A stretch of 64,000 bases of DNA. Source: Microbulbifer agarilyticus. GTDB lineage: Bacteria; Pseudomonadota; Gammaproteobacteria; Pseudomonadales; Cellvibrionaceae. Positions 6,646 to 15,693 of the stretch are shown here, piece by piece. Within the stretch, counting starts at the first letter, position 1; every line of letters starts with the position of its first letter. The position numbers were made by a program, and so were the translations under genes. The stretch lies in contig NZ_JAIUZM010000003.1 of the NCBI RefSeq assembly GCF_020171345.1, forward strand, positions 1 to 64,000. Direction: 5' to 3'. The notes beneath the pieces are model-generated. The model was not told the origin of the DNA and searched no databases. It worked only from the letters and a program-made list of their open reading frames with translations.

Positions 6646-7401
6646 ATCCACACCACACTCCAGCGTCTCAAACCAATCCAGAAACTCGGCGACCAATTTT
6701 TTGCCAATAAAAGGTTTACCGTGCTGTGGCAGTATCATTTCCACATCCATTAGCCTTATCCGGTTCACCCACTCGCGGCACGCACGATTACCCGCCATGT
6801 AGCGGCGGTGGAAGCCTTCCATACGGGGAATATGCGCTGCCATATCATCCACCGGTAGGTGATCCTGTCCGGGGGTTATGGCTGCACCCACATCGCCGGA
6901 AAACAACGCCTTGCTGATTGGGTCGTAGAAATGAAAATTGCCCACTGAGTGCAAAAAATGTGCGGGCACCGCCTGAAAGCGTGTCTCGCCCAGTGGGATG
7001 TGACCCCCTTCATCGGGCAGTTCGATCATACGGTGGGTGAGGGAGGCATTCATGCGTTCAGACACGAAGCCAGATACCAGGTGCGGCAGGAATCGTGCCC
7101 ATAGCTTGGATGTTACAACGCAGCAGTCTGTATGCATTAGCCAGCGGGGTAGGGATGCGATGATGTCGGGGTCTTGATGTGAGGCGCATACGTAGCGCAG
7201 TGACTTCAAGTCGATGAGCTTGGATAGCTCGAATGACAGCGCGCTATAGGTGAGATCCCCACCTGGATCAAATAGGGCGGCTTCTCCGTGATCGATGACG
7301 ACCAGTTGATTGCTTGGAATGGCCTCTCCATCCACCAGGCCGGTTACGAATAGACAAATATGATCGTCTTTGTCATAGAGTTTGATAATCTGCTGGCTCA
7401 T
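6616..7401 (-). CDS. metallo-beta-lactamase-fold di-iron protein (ODP/FprA-like)
   Basis: About 261 residues from ATG 7401, preceded by GAAGGG; the frame is open back to 7500 but the extra 33 residues look non-coding. Metal-binding positions: H-Q-D-P-D in place of HxHxDH, then a His in the AHFLHS region, FSGDVG and LPQHG. An acidic residue replacing the second His is typical of di-iron members such as flavodiiron proteins and the oxygen-binding protein ODP, rather than zinc hydrolases. No flavodoxin domain follows. It might sense or reduce O2 or NO; this is inference. It is divergent from the racemase gene. Confidence 0.8.
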   Translation of the reverse strand: MSQQIIKLYDKDDHICLFVTGLVDGEAIPSNQLVVIDHGEAALFDPGGDLTYSALSFELSKLIDLKSLRYVCASHQDPDIIASLPRWLMHTDCCVVTSKLWARFLPHLVSGFVSERMNASLTHRMIELPDEGGHIPLGETRFQAVPAHFLHSVGNFHFYDPISKALFSGDVGAAITPGQDHLPVDDMAAHIPRMEGFHRRYMAGNRACREWVNRIRLMDVEMILPQHGKPFIGKKLVAEFLDWFETLECGVDLLPSNFRVL

Positions 7402-7532
7402 CGCACCGATCCCTTCTATTTCTGAGCAGTAGGCGTCATTATTCTTTTGGAAGGGCGCGATCATACGTATCGGACGAGGCGTCCAATTGATGTAGATCAA
7501 GCAGGTCGTGGGCGTGAATCACTAACGACGGG

Positions 7533-8237
7533 ATGAGTATGAAGACGATCGGTATGCTCGGCGGGATGAGCTGGGAATCAACCGCAAGCTATTACAAGAC
7601 CATCAATGAGGGGGTTAGGGAAAGCCTCGGTGGCCTGCACTCAGCGAAAATCGCGCTTTGCAGTGTGGATTTCGATGAGATCGAGAAGCTGCAGCATCAG
7701 GGGCGTTGGGATGACACGGCGAATATTCTTGCGGATGCAGCCAGATCGGTAGAGGCCGCCGGAGCAGATTTCCTGGTCATTTGCACAAATACTATGCACA
7801 AGGTTGCAGGAGAGGTGGAGGCTGCCATATCCATACCTCTTGTGCATATTGCAGATGCCACGGCTGAGCAATTGGTAGCGGACGGAGTGAAGTCGGTAGG
7901 ATTGCTCGGGACAAAGTTCACCATGGAGCAGGAATTCTACAAGAGTCGACTGGCAGAGCGGTATGGGATCGATGTGATTATCCCAACACAAGACGAGCGC
8001 GATACCGTGCATGCTGTAATTTACTCTGAGCTTTGTGTTGGCGTCATCAATGATGAGTCTCGTGAAAGTTATATCGACGTGATTCATCATCTGGCGGAGC
8101 GCGGCGCCGAAGCCGTGATTCTGGGTTGTACGGAAATAGCACTGTTGGTCGGACAATCACACACAAGGATACCGCTCTACGATACAACAAAGATTCATGC
8201 AGCGAAGGCAGTGGATCTGTCGGTTAGTGAGCTGTAA
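7533..8237 (+). CDS. aspartate/glutamate racemase family protein
   Basis: 234 residues of the Asp/Glu racemase superfamily (cofactor-independent, two-thiol mechanism), cytoplasmic. N-terminal GMLGGMSWESTASYYKTIN is typical of aspartate racemases and YgeA. The two catalytic cysteines are visible: CTNTMHK (about C84) and LGCTEI (about C194). Length matches the family. Both ATG 7533 and ATG 7539 are possible starts. D-aspartate or D-glutamate production for the wall or for signalling is the likely role; the substrate cannot be told from sequence. Confidence 0.88.
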   Translation: MSMKTIGMLGGMSWESTASYYKTINEGVRESLGGLHSAKIALCSVDFDEIEKLQHQGRWDDTANILADAARSVEAAGADFLVICTNTMHKVAGEVEAAISIPLVHIADATAEQLVADGVKSVGLLGTKFTMEQEFYKSRLAERYGIDVIIPTQDERDTVHAVIYSELCVGVINDESRESYIDVIHHLAERGAEAVILGCTEIALLVGQSHTRIPLYDTTKIHAAKAVDLSVSEL

Positions 8238-8425
8238 CGCTGGAAAGGTAAGTGGATTGGAAAACTCATTCCCAAAGGCATGATTAGCATGCATTTGACA
8301 GCCTCGGTAAGCTCGATCTTTGCGCCTGCAATGGAAGTATCTGTAGAGGAAGCGGTATCGATTGTCGAAGAAGTATCGCCAATTCGTTAGTTGGGTACAC
8401 GGGTCCGTAAATTGTAAGATGTTTG

Positions 8426-8788
8426 ATGATGCGAAAAGTAATATCGCTTGTTTTGGCTTATTTTTTCATCGCCCTCGCGGTAATCGGTGTGTTCCTGCCG
8501 GGTATTCCCACGGTTCCTTTTCTTCTGCTTTCCGCCTGGTTTGCCGCGCGTGGTTCAGACCGCTTGCACAAATGGTTGTATGCGCACCCCACCTTCGGCA
8601 GCCTGTTGATCAACTGGGAGCAGCAAAAGGCCATATCGCGCAAGAGTAAGATTCTTGCTGTGCTTATGTTGTGCGGCAGCTGGATCTTTCTTTATCACTA
8701 CCTGGAGAGTATCTGGCTGCTATTGGCAATCAGCGGTATTTTCTTGCTTGTGGCGACGTTTATCCTCACTCGCCGTGAACCCTATTGA
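8426..8788 (+). CDS. YbaN family inner-membrane protein (DUF454)
   Basis: About 120 residues with three or four membrane segments: residues 5-25, a short one ending FLLLSAWFAARGS, and two after residue 78. GVFLPGIPTVPFLLLSAWF is the family signature; HPTFG and AISRKSKI are also conserved. Function unknown in all members. TTG 8423, ATG 8426 and ATG 8429 are all possible starts. No partner gene is suggested by the neighbours. Confidence 0.85.
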   Translation: MMRKVISLVLAYFFIALAVIGVFLPGIPTVPFLLLSAWFAARGSDRLHKWLYAHPTFGSLLINWEQQKAISRKSKILAVLMLCGSWIFLYHYLESIWLLLAISGIFLLVATFILTRREPY

Positions 8789-8992
8789 GCCGGCACACAA
8801 ACCGAAAATGGACTCTGAACTGGTGCAGAATGTCCTTGAGCGGTTTGCCAGACAGACACCGCAGATTTCCAGTTTGATTAGGGCCTAACCGCTGCAAGTC
8901 ACTTTTCTGCTAGTGACTACTCAACAGGATGGATACATTGCCGTAGTATGGCGATGCAACCCTTTTGCATAAACATCCCTTAAGCAGAAAGT

Positions 8993-10195
8993 ATGTCTGA
9001 ACACGAAGACCGTCGGCGCAGTGCATCTGAAATTTTTACTGCGTTCCTGAAGCTTGGGCTCACCTCTTTCGGTGGCCCCATCGCCCATTTGGGGTACTTC
9101 CGTACAGAATTTGTCGAGAAGCGGGCATGGCTCGATGAACAGCAGTTTGGCCAGTTGCTTTCGATCAGTCAGTTTTTGCCCGGGCCGGCCAGTAGCCAGC
9201 TGGGCTTTTGTATCGGGCTGCTCAAGGGCGGCTGGCTCGGGGCGCTTTGTGCTTTTCTCGCGTTTACCCTGCCGTCGGTCATGCTGCTGCTGGTGTTCGC
9301 GGGGCTTTCCTCTTTCCTTTCCGGGCCCGTTGGCATTGCCATCGTGCACGGGTTGAAACTGGTCGCCTGTGCGGTCGTCGCGGATGCGCTGCTCGGTATG
9401 TCCAGAAACTTATGCCCGGATGCGAAACGGCGCACCATCGCCGTGGCTGCCGCGGCATTGCTACTGCTCTTCTCATCCTCCTATATGCAGCTACTGGTGA
9501 TTCTGCTGGGCGGTATTGCGGGCGTGCTGGCGCTCAGTGGAACGACGAGCAACAATGCCGCCACCCCAATCTCGGTTTCTTTTGGCAAGTGCACCGGGTC
9601 GGTGTTACTTGCGGTATTTTTTGCCTTGCTGTTTGCGTTGCCATTGTTCTCGAGTGCAGCGCCGAACCTGCTGTCTGTTACCGAGGCGTTTTACCGCGCG
9701 GGTGCTCTGGTATTTGGCGGTGGGCACGTGGTATTGCCGCTACTTGAGGATTCTGTGGTGACGCAGGGCTGGGTGAGCCCGGATGAGTTTCTGGCGGGCT
9801 ACGGCGCTTCTCAGGCCATTCCGGGGCCGATGTTTGCATTCTCTGCCTACCTGGGTGCGCTGATCCCTACCGGCGCGGGTGCCTTGTTGACCGCTGCCGT
9901 GGCATTGATTTTTATGTTTCTGCCCGGGTTTCTGCTGGTAGCTGGGGTGCTGCCGTTCTGGGGCTCTGTATCCCACAGTCCGGTTGCTGCGCGCGTCATC
10001 GCAGGTGTGAATGCAGCGGTGGTCGGTTTGTTGGGGGCGGCACTGTATAACCCTATTTTCACTTCGGGTATTGAAGGTGCCCAAGATCTCGCCATTGCGC
10101 TGGTCGGCTTCGGTTTACTGGCGGTTTGGCGAGTTTCGCCACTGTTTGTTGTGTTGTGGTGCGTGCTGGCCAGTGTTCTGCCGGTTTTGATTTAG
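8993..10195 (+). CDS. chrA: chromate efflux transporter ChrA, two-domain
   Basis: 400 residues with about 10-12 membrane segments formed by two homologous CHR domains (residues about 15-185 and 215-395). Domain 1 has the signature LGLTSFGGPIAHLGYFRTEF and QFLPGPASSQLGFCIG; domain 2 has GALVFGGGHVVLPLLEDSVV and SQAIPGPMFAFSAYLGA. This is the full-length LCHR form that exports chromate. No chrB or other metal gene is adjacent. It stands alone on the plus strand. Confidence 0.93.
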   Translation: MSEHEDRRRSASEIFTAFLKLGLTSFGGPIAHLGYFRTEFVEKRAWLDEQQFGQLLSISQFLPGPASSQLGFCIGLLKGGWLGALCAFLAFTLPSVMLLLVFAGLSSFLSGPVGIAIVHGLKLVACAVVADALLGMSRNLCPDAKRRTIAVAAAALLLLFSSSYMQLLVILLGGIAGVLALSGTTSNNAATPISVSFGKCTGSVLLAVFFALLFALPLFSSAAPNLLSVTEAFYRAGALVFGGGHVVLPLLEDSVVTQGWVSPDEFLAGYGASQAIPGPMFAFSAYLGALIPTGAGALLTAAVALIFMFLPGFLLVAGVLPFWGSVSHSPVAARVIAGVNAAVVGLLGAALYNPIFTSGIEGAQDLAIALVGFGLLAVWRVSPLFVVLWCVLASVLPVLI

Positions 10196-10269
10196 CGCTC
10201 GGTTGCTTCTATATATTTGATTGCGGGCCCGAAGACTTCAGCTTGTAATCACTTTTTGGAGCTTTTCCT

Positions 10270-10674
10270 ATGCAGCGACAGAGTGGGAATTGTGCCGTCG
10301 CCCAGCAGTTATACGATGCGTTTCTGGCGGGAGATCTGGACGGGATCTATGCACTGTTAGACCCGAATATTGAGTGGGCACTGGTGGGTCCCAATGAGGT
10401 GCCACATTTTGGTGTGTACCGCGGTATCGATGAGGTGAAGCGCTTTTTCTCCATCGTCGGTGATATCAACCGGGTCGAGTCGTTTGAGGTGCTGTCGTAT
10501 ACCGAGACGGAGAAGGGCGCCTACGTGGAGTGTCGGGAACACGGCCATTTTGCCGGGCACCCGCAGCACTTTGATATACGCTCTTGCCAGATTCTTGAAA
10601 TTGACAGCGGCCGTATCGTGCGCTTTCGTATCTATCAGGACACTGCGCAGATGGTGGATGCCTGGCGGTCCTGA
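10270..10674 (+). CDS. SnoaL-like (NTF2-fold) protein
   Basis: 134 residues with the NTF2/SnoaL cone fold pattern: AQQLYDAFLAGDLDGIYALLDPNIEWALVGP at the N-terminus, then FGVYRGIDEVKRFF and a C-terminal ISRYRIYQD-type strand (VRFRIYQDTAQMVDAW). Such proteins are small isomerases, hydrolases or binding proteins; residues known for steroid isomerase are not clearly conserved, so no substrate is proposed. A good ribosome site is weak (TTTTGGAG 13 bases upstream). It is convergent with the DUF885 gene, 27 bases away. Confidence 0.8.
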   Translation: MQRQSGNCAVAQQLYDAFLAGDLDGIYALLDPNIEWALVGPNEVPHFGVYRGIDEVKRFFSIVGDINRVESFEVLSYTETEKGAYVECREHGHFAGHPQHFDIRSCQILEIDSGRIVRFRIYQDTAQMVDAWRS

Positions 10675-10701
10675 TATCGCCGGTGTGTTGCCTGTTACTG
10701 T

Positions 10702-12570
10702 TTACAATTCGTCGAGTGGCGTTTCCTCCAGCTTTGCCAGCATCAGCTCGCGGATAACCGGTACCGGTGCATTGCCGTAGCTTAGAAAAGTCTCGTGGAA
10801 TTGCTTCAGGTCGAATGCGTCGCCCATCTTTTCCTTGATTTCATCGCGTAATTCCATGATGTCCATGTAGCCGGCAAAGTAGCTGGTGAGCTGGACCTGG
10901 CTGAGCGTCGCGCGGCGCCACTTGCCCAGCGCCTCGGTCTGTTGCTGGAACCCCTGCTTCATCATCATGTCCATGGCTTCTGCTTCGGTCATGCCCTTTA
11001 CCTGAATGGAGTAATCCAGAAGCGTGTTGATGACGGTGCGCAGATTCCACTTGTAATACATCATCCAGAGTTCCGGCTCGAAGTCACCGTAGCCGGCTTC
11101 CAGCATCATTCGTTCGGTGTAGACCGCCCAACCTTCGATCATTGCCCCGTTGCCGAGAATATTCTTGATGAGGCTGGGGGACTGGTTGGCGTATACCAGT
11201 TGCGTGTAGTGCCCGGGAATCGCTTCATGAATATTCAGTATCTGCATCAGGTAGGTGTTGTATTCACGCAGAAAACTTTCGGCGCGGTCGTCCGCCAGTT
11301 CCGCAACCGGCATCACGTTGTAGTAGGTGTTGGCGCCTTTGTCGTAGGGACCCGGTGCATTGATCGAGGCAATGGCAAAGCCGCGCATGTAGGGCGGGGT
11401 GGTACGGACAACTAATGGCTTTTCTTCGTCCAGTGACAACAGATCTTTTTCTTTGACGAAGGCGACAAGCTCTGGAATCTGTTTTTCCACCTCGGCCTTG
11501 AAGGTTTCCTTGGTGGCATGATTCAGTGAAAGCTTTTCCAGTACCTTGTGGATTTTTTCCAGAATATCGTTCGGGCGCTTTTCGTCGGGAAAATACTTCG
11601 GCCAAAGTTTGTCTGCCAGCTCATCCATTTTCAGGTGGAGGCGATCTTTTTCACGTAGCGCACGTTCGTACAGCGACTTCCCGCTCATGCTGATCTGAAT
11701 ATCGTAACCAAACTTTTGTTCGTATTGTTCTTCGCCAATACGGAAGTCGCGAAAGCTTTGGGCATTCGCCATTTGTGAATGTAGCGTTTGCAGGAAAACG
11801 ACATACTCGTCGATTGCCTTGCGCGCATCCTTTAAGCGGCTCAAGAATTGTTCCTGTTCTCTAGGGGAGAGTCCGCTGTCTTCAACCTGGCTTTCCAGTG
11901 ATTCGCCAAATACGGACTTGGCGCCTTCATTTTGCTGGATGGCCAGTATCAATTGAGGCGCGGCAGGGTTTTTCAGGGTTTTTTCTGCAGCGGCGTAATA
12001 GGCGGGTACCTTGGTGAGGCGTTCGCTAAAGGTGCGCAGACGATCGTCCAGCGGAGCGTAATCGGTATTCAGGATCAGCGCGAAACCGTGCGAGACATTG
12101 TAATCGGCGGGATTCCACTCGTGAGGTTTGAATTCGGTGAGCTTCCAGATGGTTTGGTTGAGAAAATTAATAATCAGCGCAAGATCGGTGCGTGCGCCGG
12201 CACTCAGGGTCTGCGGGTCGAATCCGGAAAATTGGTTCAGGTAGTTTCGCGCAAAGCTCAGTACCGCGCGGCGGTAGTGGTTGTCCGGTACCTGAAGTTC
12301 ACTGGCGACTTTGTAGTAGCCGTTGCTGATTGCCCAGGTGGGGAATAGCTGCCACATGCGCTCAATCATCTGTGCGCTCAGGCGCTCAAATGTTTCTTCG
12401 TTAACGGTAGCGCGTCGGCTGGGTTTCTCTTCTTCGGCAGGGGATTCGGTTGCGCTCTGATCGACGAGCGTCTGCGGTGTGTTGGCGCCAGTATTCTCTT
12501 GTGGCGTATCTTTCGGTCCGCAGGCGCAGAGTATGCTGGTGAGGAGAAGTATCGCAGTCAGTTGTTTCAT
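10702..12570 (-). CDS. DUF885 family metallopeptidase-like lipoprotein
   Basis: 622 residues. The signal peptide ends in a lipobox ILCAC, so the mature protein starts at Cys17 and is membrane-anchored. A Thr/Glu/Pro-rich linker (18-50) precedes a long helical DUF885 domain. The segment IHEAIPGHYTQLVYAN (about residues 445-460) contains the HE-I-P-G-H motif that resembles the zinc site of HExxH peptidases, and later EGWAVYTERMM (about 479) fits a third ligand. Marine gammaproteobacteria have many such proteins; peptide hydrolysis is likely but unproven. Confidence 0.88.
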   Translation of the reverse strand: MKQLTAILLLTSILCACGPKDTPQENTGANTPQTLVDQSATESPAEEEKPSRRATVNEETFERLSAQMIERMWQLFPTWAISNGYYKVASELQVPDNHYRRAVLSFARNYLNQFSGFDPQTLSAGARTDLALIINFLNQTIWKLTEFKPHEWNPADYNVSHGFALILNTDYAPLDDRLRTFSERLTKVPAYYAAAEKTLKNPAAPQLILAIQQNEGAKSVFGESLESQVEDSGLSPREQEQFLSRLKDARKAIDEYVVFLQTLHSQMANAQSFRDFRIGEEQYEQKFGYDIQISMSGKSLYERALREKDRLHLKMDELADKLWPKYFPDEKRPNDILEKIHKVLEKLSLNHATKETFKAEVEKQIPELVAFVKEKDLLSLDEEKPLVVRTTPPYMRGFAIASINAPGPYDKGANTYYNVMPVAELADDRAESFLREYNTYLMQILNIHEAIPGHYTQLVYANQSPSLIKNILGNGAMIEGWAVYTERMMLEAGYGDFEPELWMMYYKWNLRTVINTLLDYSIQVKGMTEAEAMDMMMKQGFQQQTEALGKWRRATLSQVQLTSYFAGYMDIMELRDEIKEKMGDAFDLKQFHETFLSYGNAPVPVIRELMLAKLEETPLDEL

Positions 12571-12775
12571 AAGAGGGCTCGAACTTTTGACCGAATCTGT
12601 TGAAAAACTAGCACAGTCGTCTTGTTAGCAGGTTTTTATCCGTACACAATTTCGTGTGACCGAGCTTACCTTGTTTCCGCTTCGTGTGGCGACTACAGTG
12701 TCAAATTCTGGATTTGTGGTCGAGCGCCACGATTCTACCCTCACTAATAATGAACTATGCATAGAGGAGTCAGAT

Positions 12776-13120
12776 ATGACTGAGCTGGCAGCTCAAGCCT
12801 GCGAGGCCTGTCGTGCAGACGCACCACTGGTATCCGATGATGAACTCGCGACACTGATCCGCGAAATTCCGGATTGGACCCCGATGACCCGCGATGGCGT
12901 CATGCAATTGGAGCGTGTGTTTAAGTTCCGTAACTTCAAGCAGGCGTTAGCGTTTACGAATCGCGTCGGCGCGATTGCGGAAGAGGTGGGCCACCATCCG
13001 GCGCTGCTGACCGAGTGGGGCAAGGTAACCGTTACCTGGTGGAGTCACGAGGCAGGCGGTTTGCACAAGAATGACTTTATTATGGCGGCGCGAACCGACC
13101 AGCAGCTGGACGCAGAGTAA
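12776..13120 (+). CDS. phhB: pterin-4a-carbinolamine dehydratase
   Basis: 114 residues that dehydrate 4a-hydroxy-tetrahydrobiopterin, the cofactor product of phenylalanine hydroxylase. The active-site signature is present: [23 protein letters not shown], with both histidines, the tryptophan and the later D of KNDF. Start ATG 12776 follows GAGGAG at a spacing of 6; a longer frame from 12656 adds 40 residues without similarity. phhA is not in the window. Confidence 0.93.
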   Translation: MTELAAQACEACRADAPLVSDDELATLIREIPDWTPMTRDGVMQLERVFKFRNFKQALAFTNRVGAIAEEVGHHPALLTEWGKVTVTWWSHEAGGLHKNDFIMAARTDQQLDAE

Positions 13121-13140
13121 AAACCTCTGTGGTTCCTGTT

Positions 13141-13176
13141 TCCAGGCTAGCGCTCAGTGGCGAGTTCTAGCCTGGA
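13141..13176. terminator. hairpin between phhB and tlyA (bidirectional)
   Basis: Perfect 10-bp stem TCCAGGCTAG (13141-13150) with CTAGCCTGGA (13167-13176) and an inner CGC/GCG. It lies between two convergent genes. A run of T is missing on both sides, so termination efficiency is uncertain. Confidence 0.6.
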
Positions 13177-13187
13177 GTTGTGTGTGC

Positions 13188-13961
13188 CTAATCGCGCTTT
13201 GAGGCCCACAGTAGAAATTCGCGGTTGCCGTCTCCTCCCTTGATTGGGCTTTCAATATAATCCCGCACGGTAAGATCCAGCGCTTCACACAAGGCGCAAA
13301 TTTTTTCCTGAACGCCTTGATAGAGGCTCGGGTCCTTTACCAGGCCACCTTTACCGATCCCCTCCGGGCCTACTTCAAACTGGGGTTTTACCAGACTCAG
13401 CAGGTGCCCCTGTGGCTTCAGCAGGGCGGGAAGCTGGGGCAGGATGAGCGTCTGGGATATAAACGAAACATCCATCACCACCGCATCGAAGCCCTCACCC
13501 CCCCATGGGGAGATTTGCTCGGCGGTGAGATCGCGTGCGTTGATACCTTCGAATAGGTGCATGCGCGGGTTTTCCAGCAATGCGGGCGCCAGTTGGTCGC
13601 GCCCCACATCCACACCCACCACCAGTTCTGCGCCTCGCTGTAGCAGGCAGTCACTAAAGCCGCCGGTGGAGCAGCCCACGTCCAGAGCCTGCCAGCCCGC
13701 GGGGTTCAGGCCGGTGTGGTCGAGAATACCGGCCAGCTTGATGCCGGCGCGGGAAACGTACTGGTCTTCCGGCAGCGCTTCCACGCGCAGCTGGGTGTCT
13801 TCACTCAGGCTCTGGCTGGCCTTGGTGGCGGTGCGCCACTGGCTTCCAGCTGCATCCGATACCTGTACCTGCCCGGCGTCAATCAGTTTGCGGGCATGGG
13901 TGCGCGAGCTGGCGAGTTGTTGCTGTACCAGTAGAAGGTCGAGGCGGGTCATGAAAGGCAC
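13188..13961 (-). CDS. tlyA: TlyA family rRNA 2'-O-methyltransferase
   Basis: 257 residues: an N-terminal S4 RNA-binding domain (RLDLLLVQQQLASSRTHARKLIDAGQV, residues 5-31) followed by an FtsJ/RrmJ-like SAM methyltransferase (ALDVGCSTGGFSDCLLQRGA, about 92-111; VVMDVSFIS, about 160). Mycobacterial TlyA methylates 16S and 23S rRNA; members were once called hemolysins. GTG 13961 and ATG 13952 are possible starts. Antiparallel to nhaA with a 170-base divergent gap. Confidence 0.9.
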   Translation of the reverse strand: MPFMTRLDLLLVQQQLASSRTHARKLIDAGQVQVSDAAGSQWRTATKASQSLSEDTQLRVEALPEDQYVSRAGIKLAGILDHTGLNPAGWQALDVGCSTGGFSDCLLQRGAELVVGVDVGRDQLAPALLENPRMHLFEGINARDLTAEQISPWGGEGFDAVVMDVSFISQTLILPQLPALLKPQGHLLSLVKPQFEVGPEGIGKGGLVKDPSLYQGVQEKICALCEALDLTVRDYIESPIKGGDGNREFLLWASKRD

Positions 13962-14040
13962 TATAGTTCAGAAACAATGGAAGATTAAATCGCTGCCATG
14001 CTAACCTCAGTCTCCCGGATGCGGAAGACGCGGATAGCAG

Positions 14041-14100
14041 GTAACCGCTGGGTAGATCGTAAAGTAAGCAGACAACCATGTAACTTGGCAAAGCGGTTAC
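14041..14100 (+). promoter_or_regulatory. inverted repeat in the nhaA leader
   Basis: GTAACCGCT (14041-14049) is perfectly complementary to AGCGGTTAC (14092-14100). The 42 bases between and the flanks could form a structured leader ending 33 bases before the nhaA start. Li+/Na+ responsive RNA motifs (nhaA-I, nhaA-II) are known upstream of nhaA genes, but I cannot confirm a match by eye. Confidence 0.35.
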
Positions 14101-14133
14101 ATAGCGGATCTGAATGATAGGAGTTGGTGTTAG

Positions 14134-15576
14134 ATGGCAAATAAGGTTCTGAGTAAATTCAGAGTGCGTAAAGGCAAGGTGTTCGAGGCGCCGTTGGAGA
14201 ATGCCCTGGGACGCCTGATGACGCCGTTCGACGAATTTATTCACCGCCAGAGTAGCAGTGGTGTACTGCTGATGATTTGTGCAGTGATTGCGCTGGTGAT
14301 CGCCAACTCTGCATGGCAGGCGGGCTATGCGCACCTGCTACACCTGCCGGTCAGTTACAACTTCGGTGACTGGTCTCTGTCAATGAGTTTCCATCACTGG
14401 ATCAATGATGGCCTGATGGCGATCTTCTTCTTACTGGTGGGCCTCGAACTTAAGCGTGAGTTCCTCGTCGGTGAACTCTCGGAAATGAAGCATGCGGTGT
14501 TGCCCGTAATGGCCGCCATCGGTGGTATGGTGGTGCCGGCGTTGATCTTCTCCATGTTTAACATGGGGACGCCCACGGAGCGTGGCTGGGGTATTCCCAT
14601 GGCCACCGATATTGCCTTCGCGGTGGGCTGTATTGCCATCCTGGGGAACCGGGTTCCGCGCGCGGTGGTGACCTTCCTGGTGGCATTGGCGATTGTGGAT
14701 GACCTGGGCGCTATCCTGGTGATTGCCATCTGGTATACCGAAAGCGTCAATATGATCGCGTTGATGGGCGCCTTCCTGCTGACGGCGATTTTGTGGCTGC
14801 TGAATTTGGCGGGGGTACGGCACTCTGCCGCCTATATTTTTGTGGGTATCCTGCTGTGGTACGACCTCCACATCACCGGTGTGCACGCCACGCTGGCGGG
14901 GGTGATTACCGCCATGGCGATTCCGGCGCGCCCGAAATACGACCCGGTGGCGTTCAGTGCCTTTGTGAAAGACATCATTCGCAGTTTCGACCGCTGCTTC
15001 CGACCGGGCGACAAGATTATCGCCAACGATGCGCTGCGCGCGCGGGTCTCCGCACTGGATAACGGTGTGCACCTGGTACAGTCTCCGTTGCAGCGCATGG
15101 AAACGCGCCTGCACATTCCGGTGGCATTTATTGTGGTACCGATTTTTGCCCTGGCCAACGCGGGTATCCCGGTGGACAGCTTTACCAGCGCCGAGGCGGT
15201 ACTGAACCCACTGACCATTGGTGTGATTTGCGGCCTGGTGTTTGGCAAGCTGATCGGTATTGTGGGAGCGACCTGGATCGGCTGGAAACTGGGCTGGGGT
15301 GAGCTGCCCAAGCATTCGACCTTCCACCACATCATTGGCGTCGCGCTGCTGGGCGGTATCGGCTTCACCATGTCGATCTTTATTTCGGAACTGGCCTTTG
15401 CCGGCCAGAATGAAATGCTGATTCAAGCCAAAGCAGGTGTGTTGCTTGCGTCGCTGATCGCGGGTATTTCAGGCTTCTTGATCCTGCGCCGTGCGCCGAT
15501 CGAGGAGTCCACCCAGAGTGATGAGATCGATGTTGTTGCTACCGCCGAGATGAGCACCGGTAGAAAATTGCCCTGA
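14134..15576 (+). CDS. nhaA: Na+/H+ antiporter NhaA
   Basis: 480 residues, 12 membrane segments. Exchanges external protons for cytoplasmic Na+ or Li+, important for a marine bacterium. The two essential aspartates stand in the family context: MATDIAFAVGCIAILG (first part) and ALAIVDDLGAILVIAIWY (D-D pair, about residues 189-190). GLELKREFLVGEL and GGIGFTMSIFISELAF are further signatures. Longer than E. coli NhaA (388) because of an N-terminal extension and a tail of about 40 residues after TM12. ATG 14134 follows GGAG. Confidence 0.95.
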   Translation: MANKVLSKFRVRKGKVFEAPLENALGRLMTPFDEFIHRQSSSGVLLMICAVIALVIANSAWQAGYAHLLHLPVSYNFGDWSLSMSFHHWINDGLMAIFFLLVGLELKREFLVGELSEMKHAVLPVMAAIGGMVVPALIFSMFNMGTPTERGWGIPMATDIAFAVGCIAILGNRVPRAVVTFLVALAIVDDLGAILVIAIWYTESVNMIALMGAFLLTAILWLLNLAGVRHSAAYIFVGILLWYDLHITGVHATLAGVITAMAIPARPKYDPVAFSAFVKDIIRSFDRCFRPGDKIIANDALRARVSALDNGVHLVQSPLQRMETRLHIPVAFIVVPIFALANAGIPVDSFTSAEAVLNPLTIGVICGLVFGKLIGIVGATWIGWKLGWGELPKHSTFHHIIGVALLGGIGFTMSIFISELAFAGQNEMLIQAKAGVLLASLIAGISGFLILRRAPIEESTQSDEIDVVATAEMSTGRKLP

Positions 15577-15622
15577 TAGGCTACTTCTCTCGGTAGTTCT
15601 CAAGAATCCCTTCTCAAACGAT

Positions 15623-15649
15623 CCCAGCACCATAAAACGTGGTGCTGGG
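15623..15649. terminator. hairpin after nhaA
   Basis: Perfect 10-bp stem CCCAGCACCA (15623-15632) with TGGTGCTGGG (15640-15649), 7-base loop, followed by a T-rich stretch (cttcgttctt). It lies between nhaA and the convergent gene at 15694. Confidence 0.75.
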
Positions 15650-15693
15650 GCTTCGTTCTTCCCAAGCAAATACGGTAGACGCAGTCGCGCGTA

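Noticed and set aside
8289-8390. 33-codon ORF between the racemase and YbaN genes
   Set aside because: No ribosome site or similarity recognised; length is compatible with chance. I left it as intergenic.
8810-8888. 26-codon ORF (MDSELVQNVLERFARQTPQ...) after YbaN, faintly like the N-terminus of some transposases
   Set aside because: Too short, no IS ends around it, and the resemblance is only by memory.
14431-15426. 331-codon minus-strand ORF inside nhaA
   Set aside because: Antisense shadow with biased His/Gln/Arg composition, no recognised fold.
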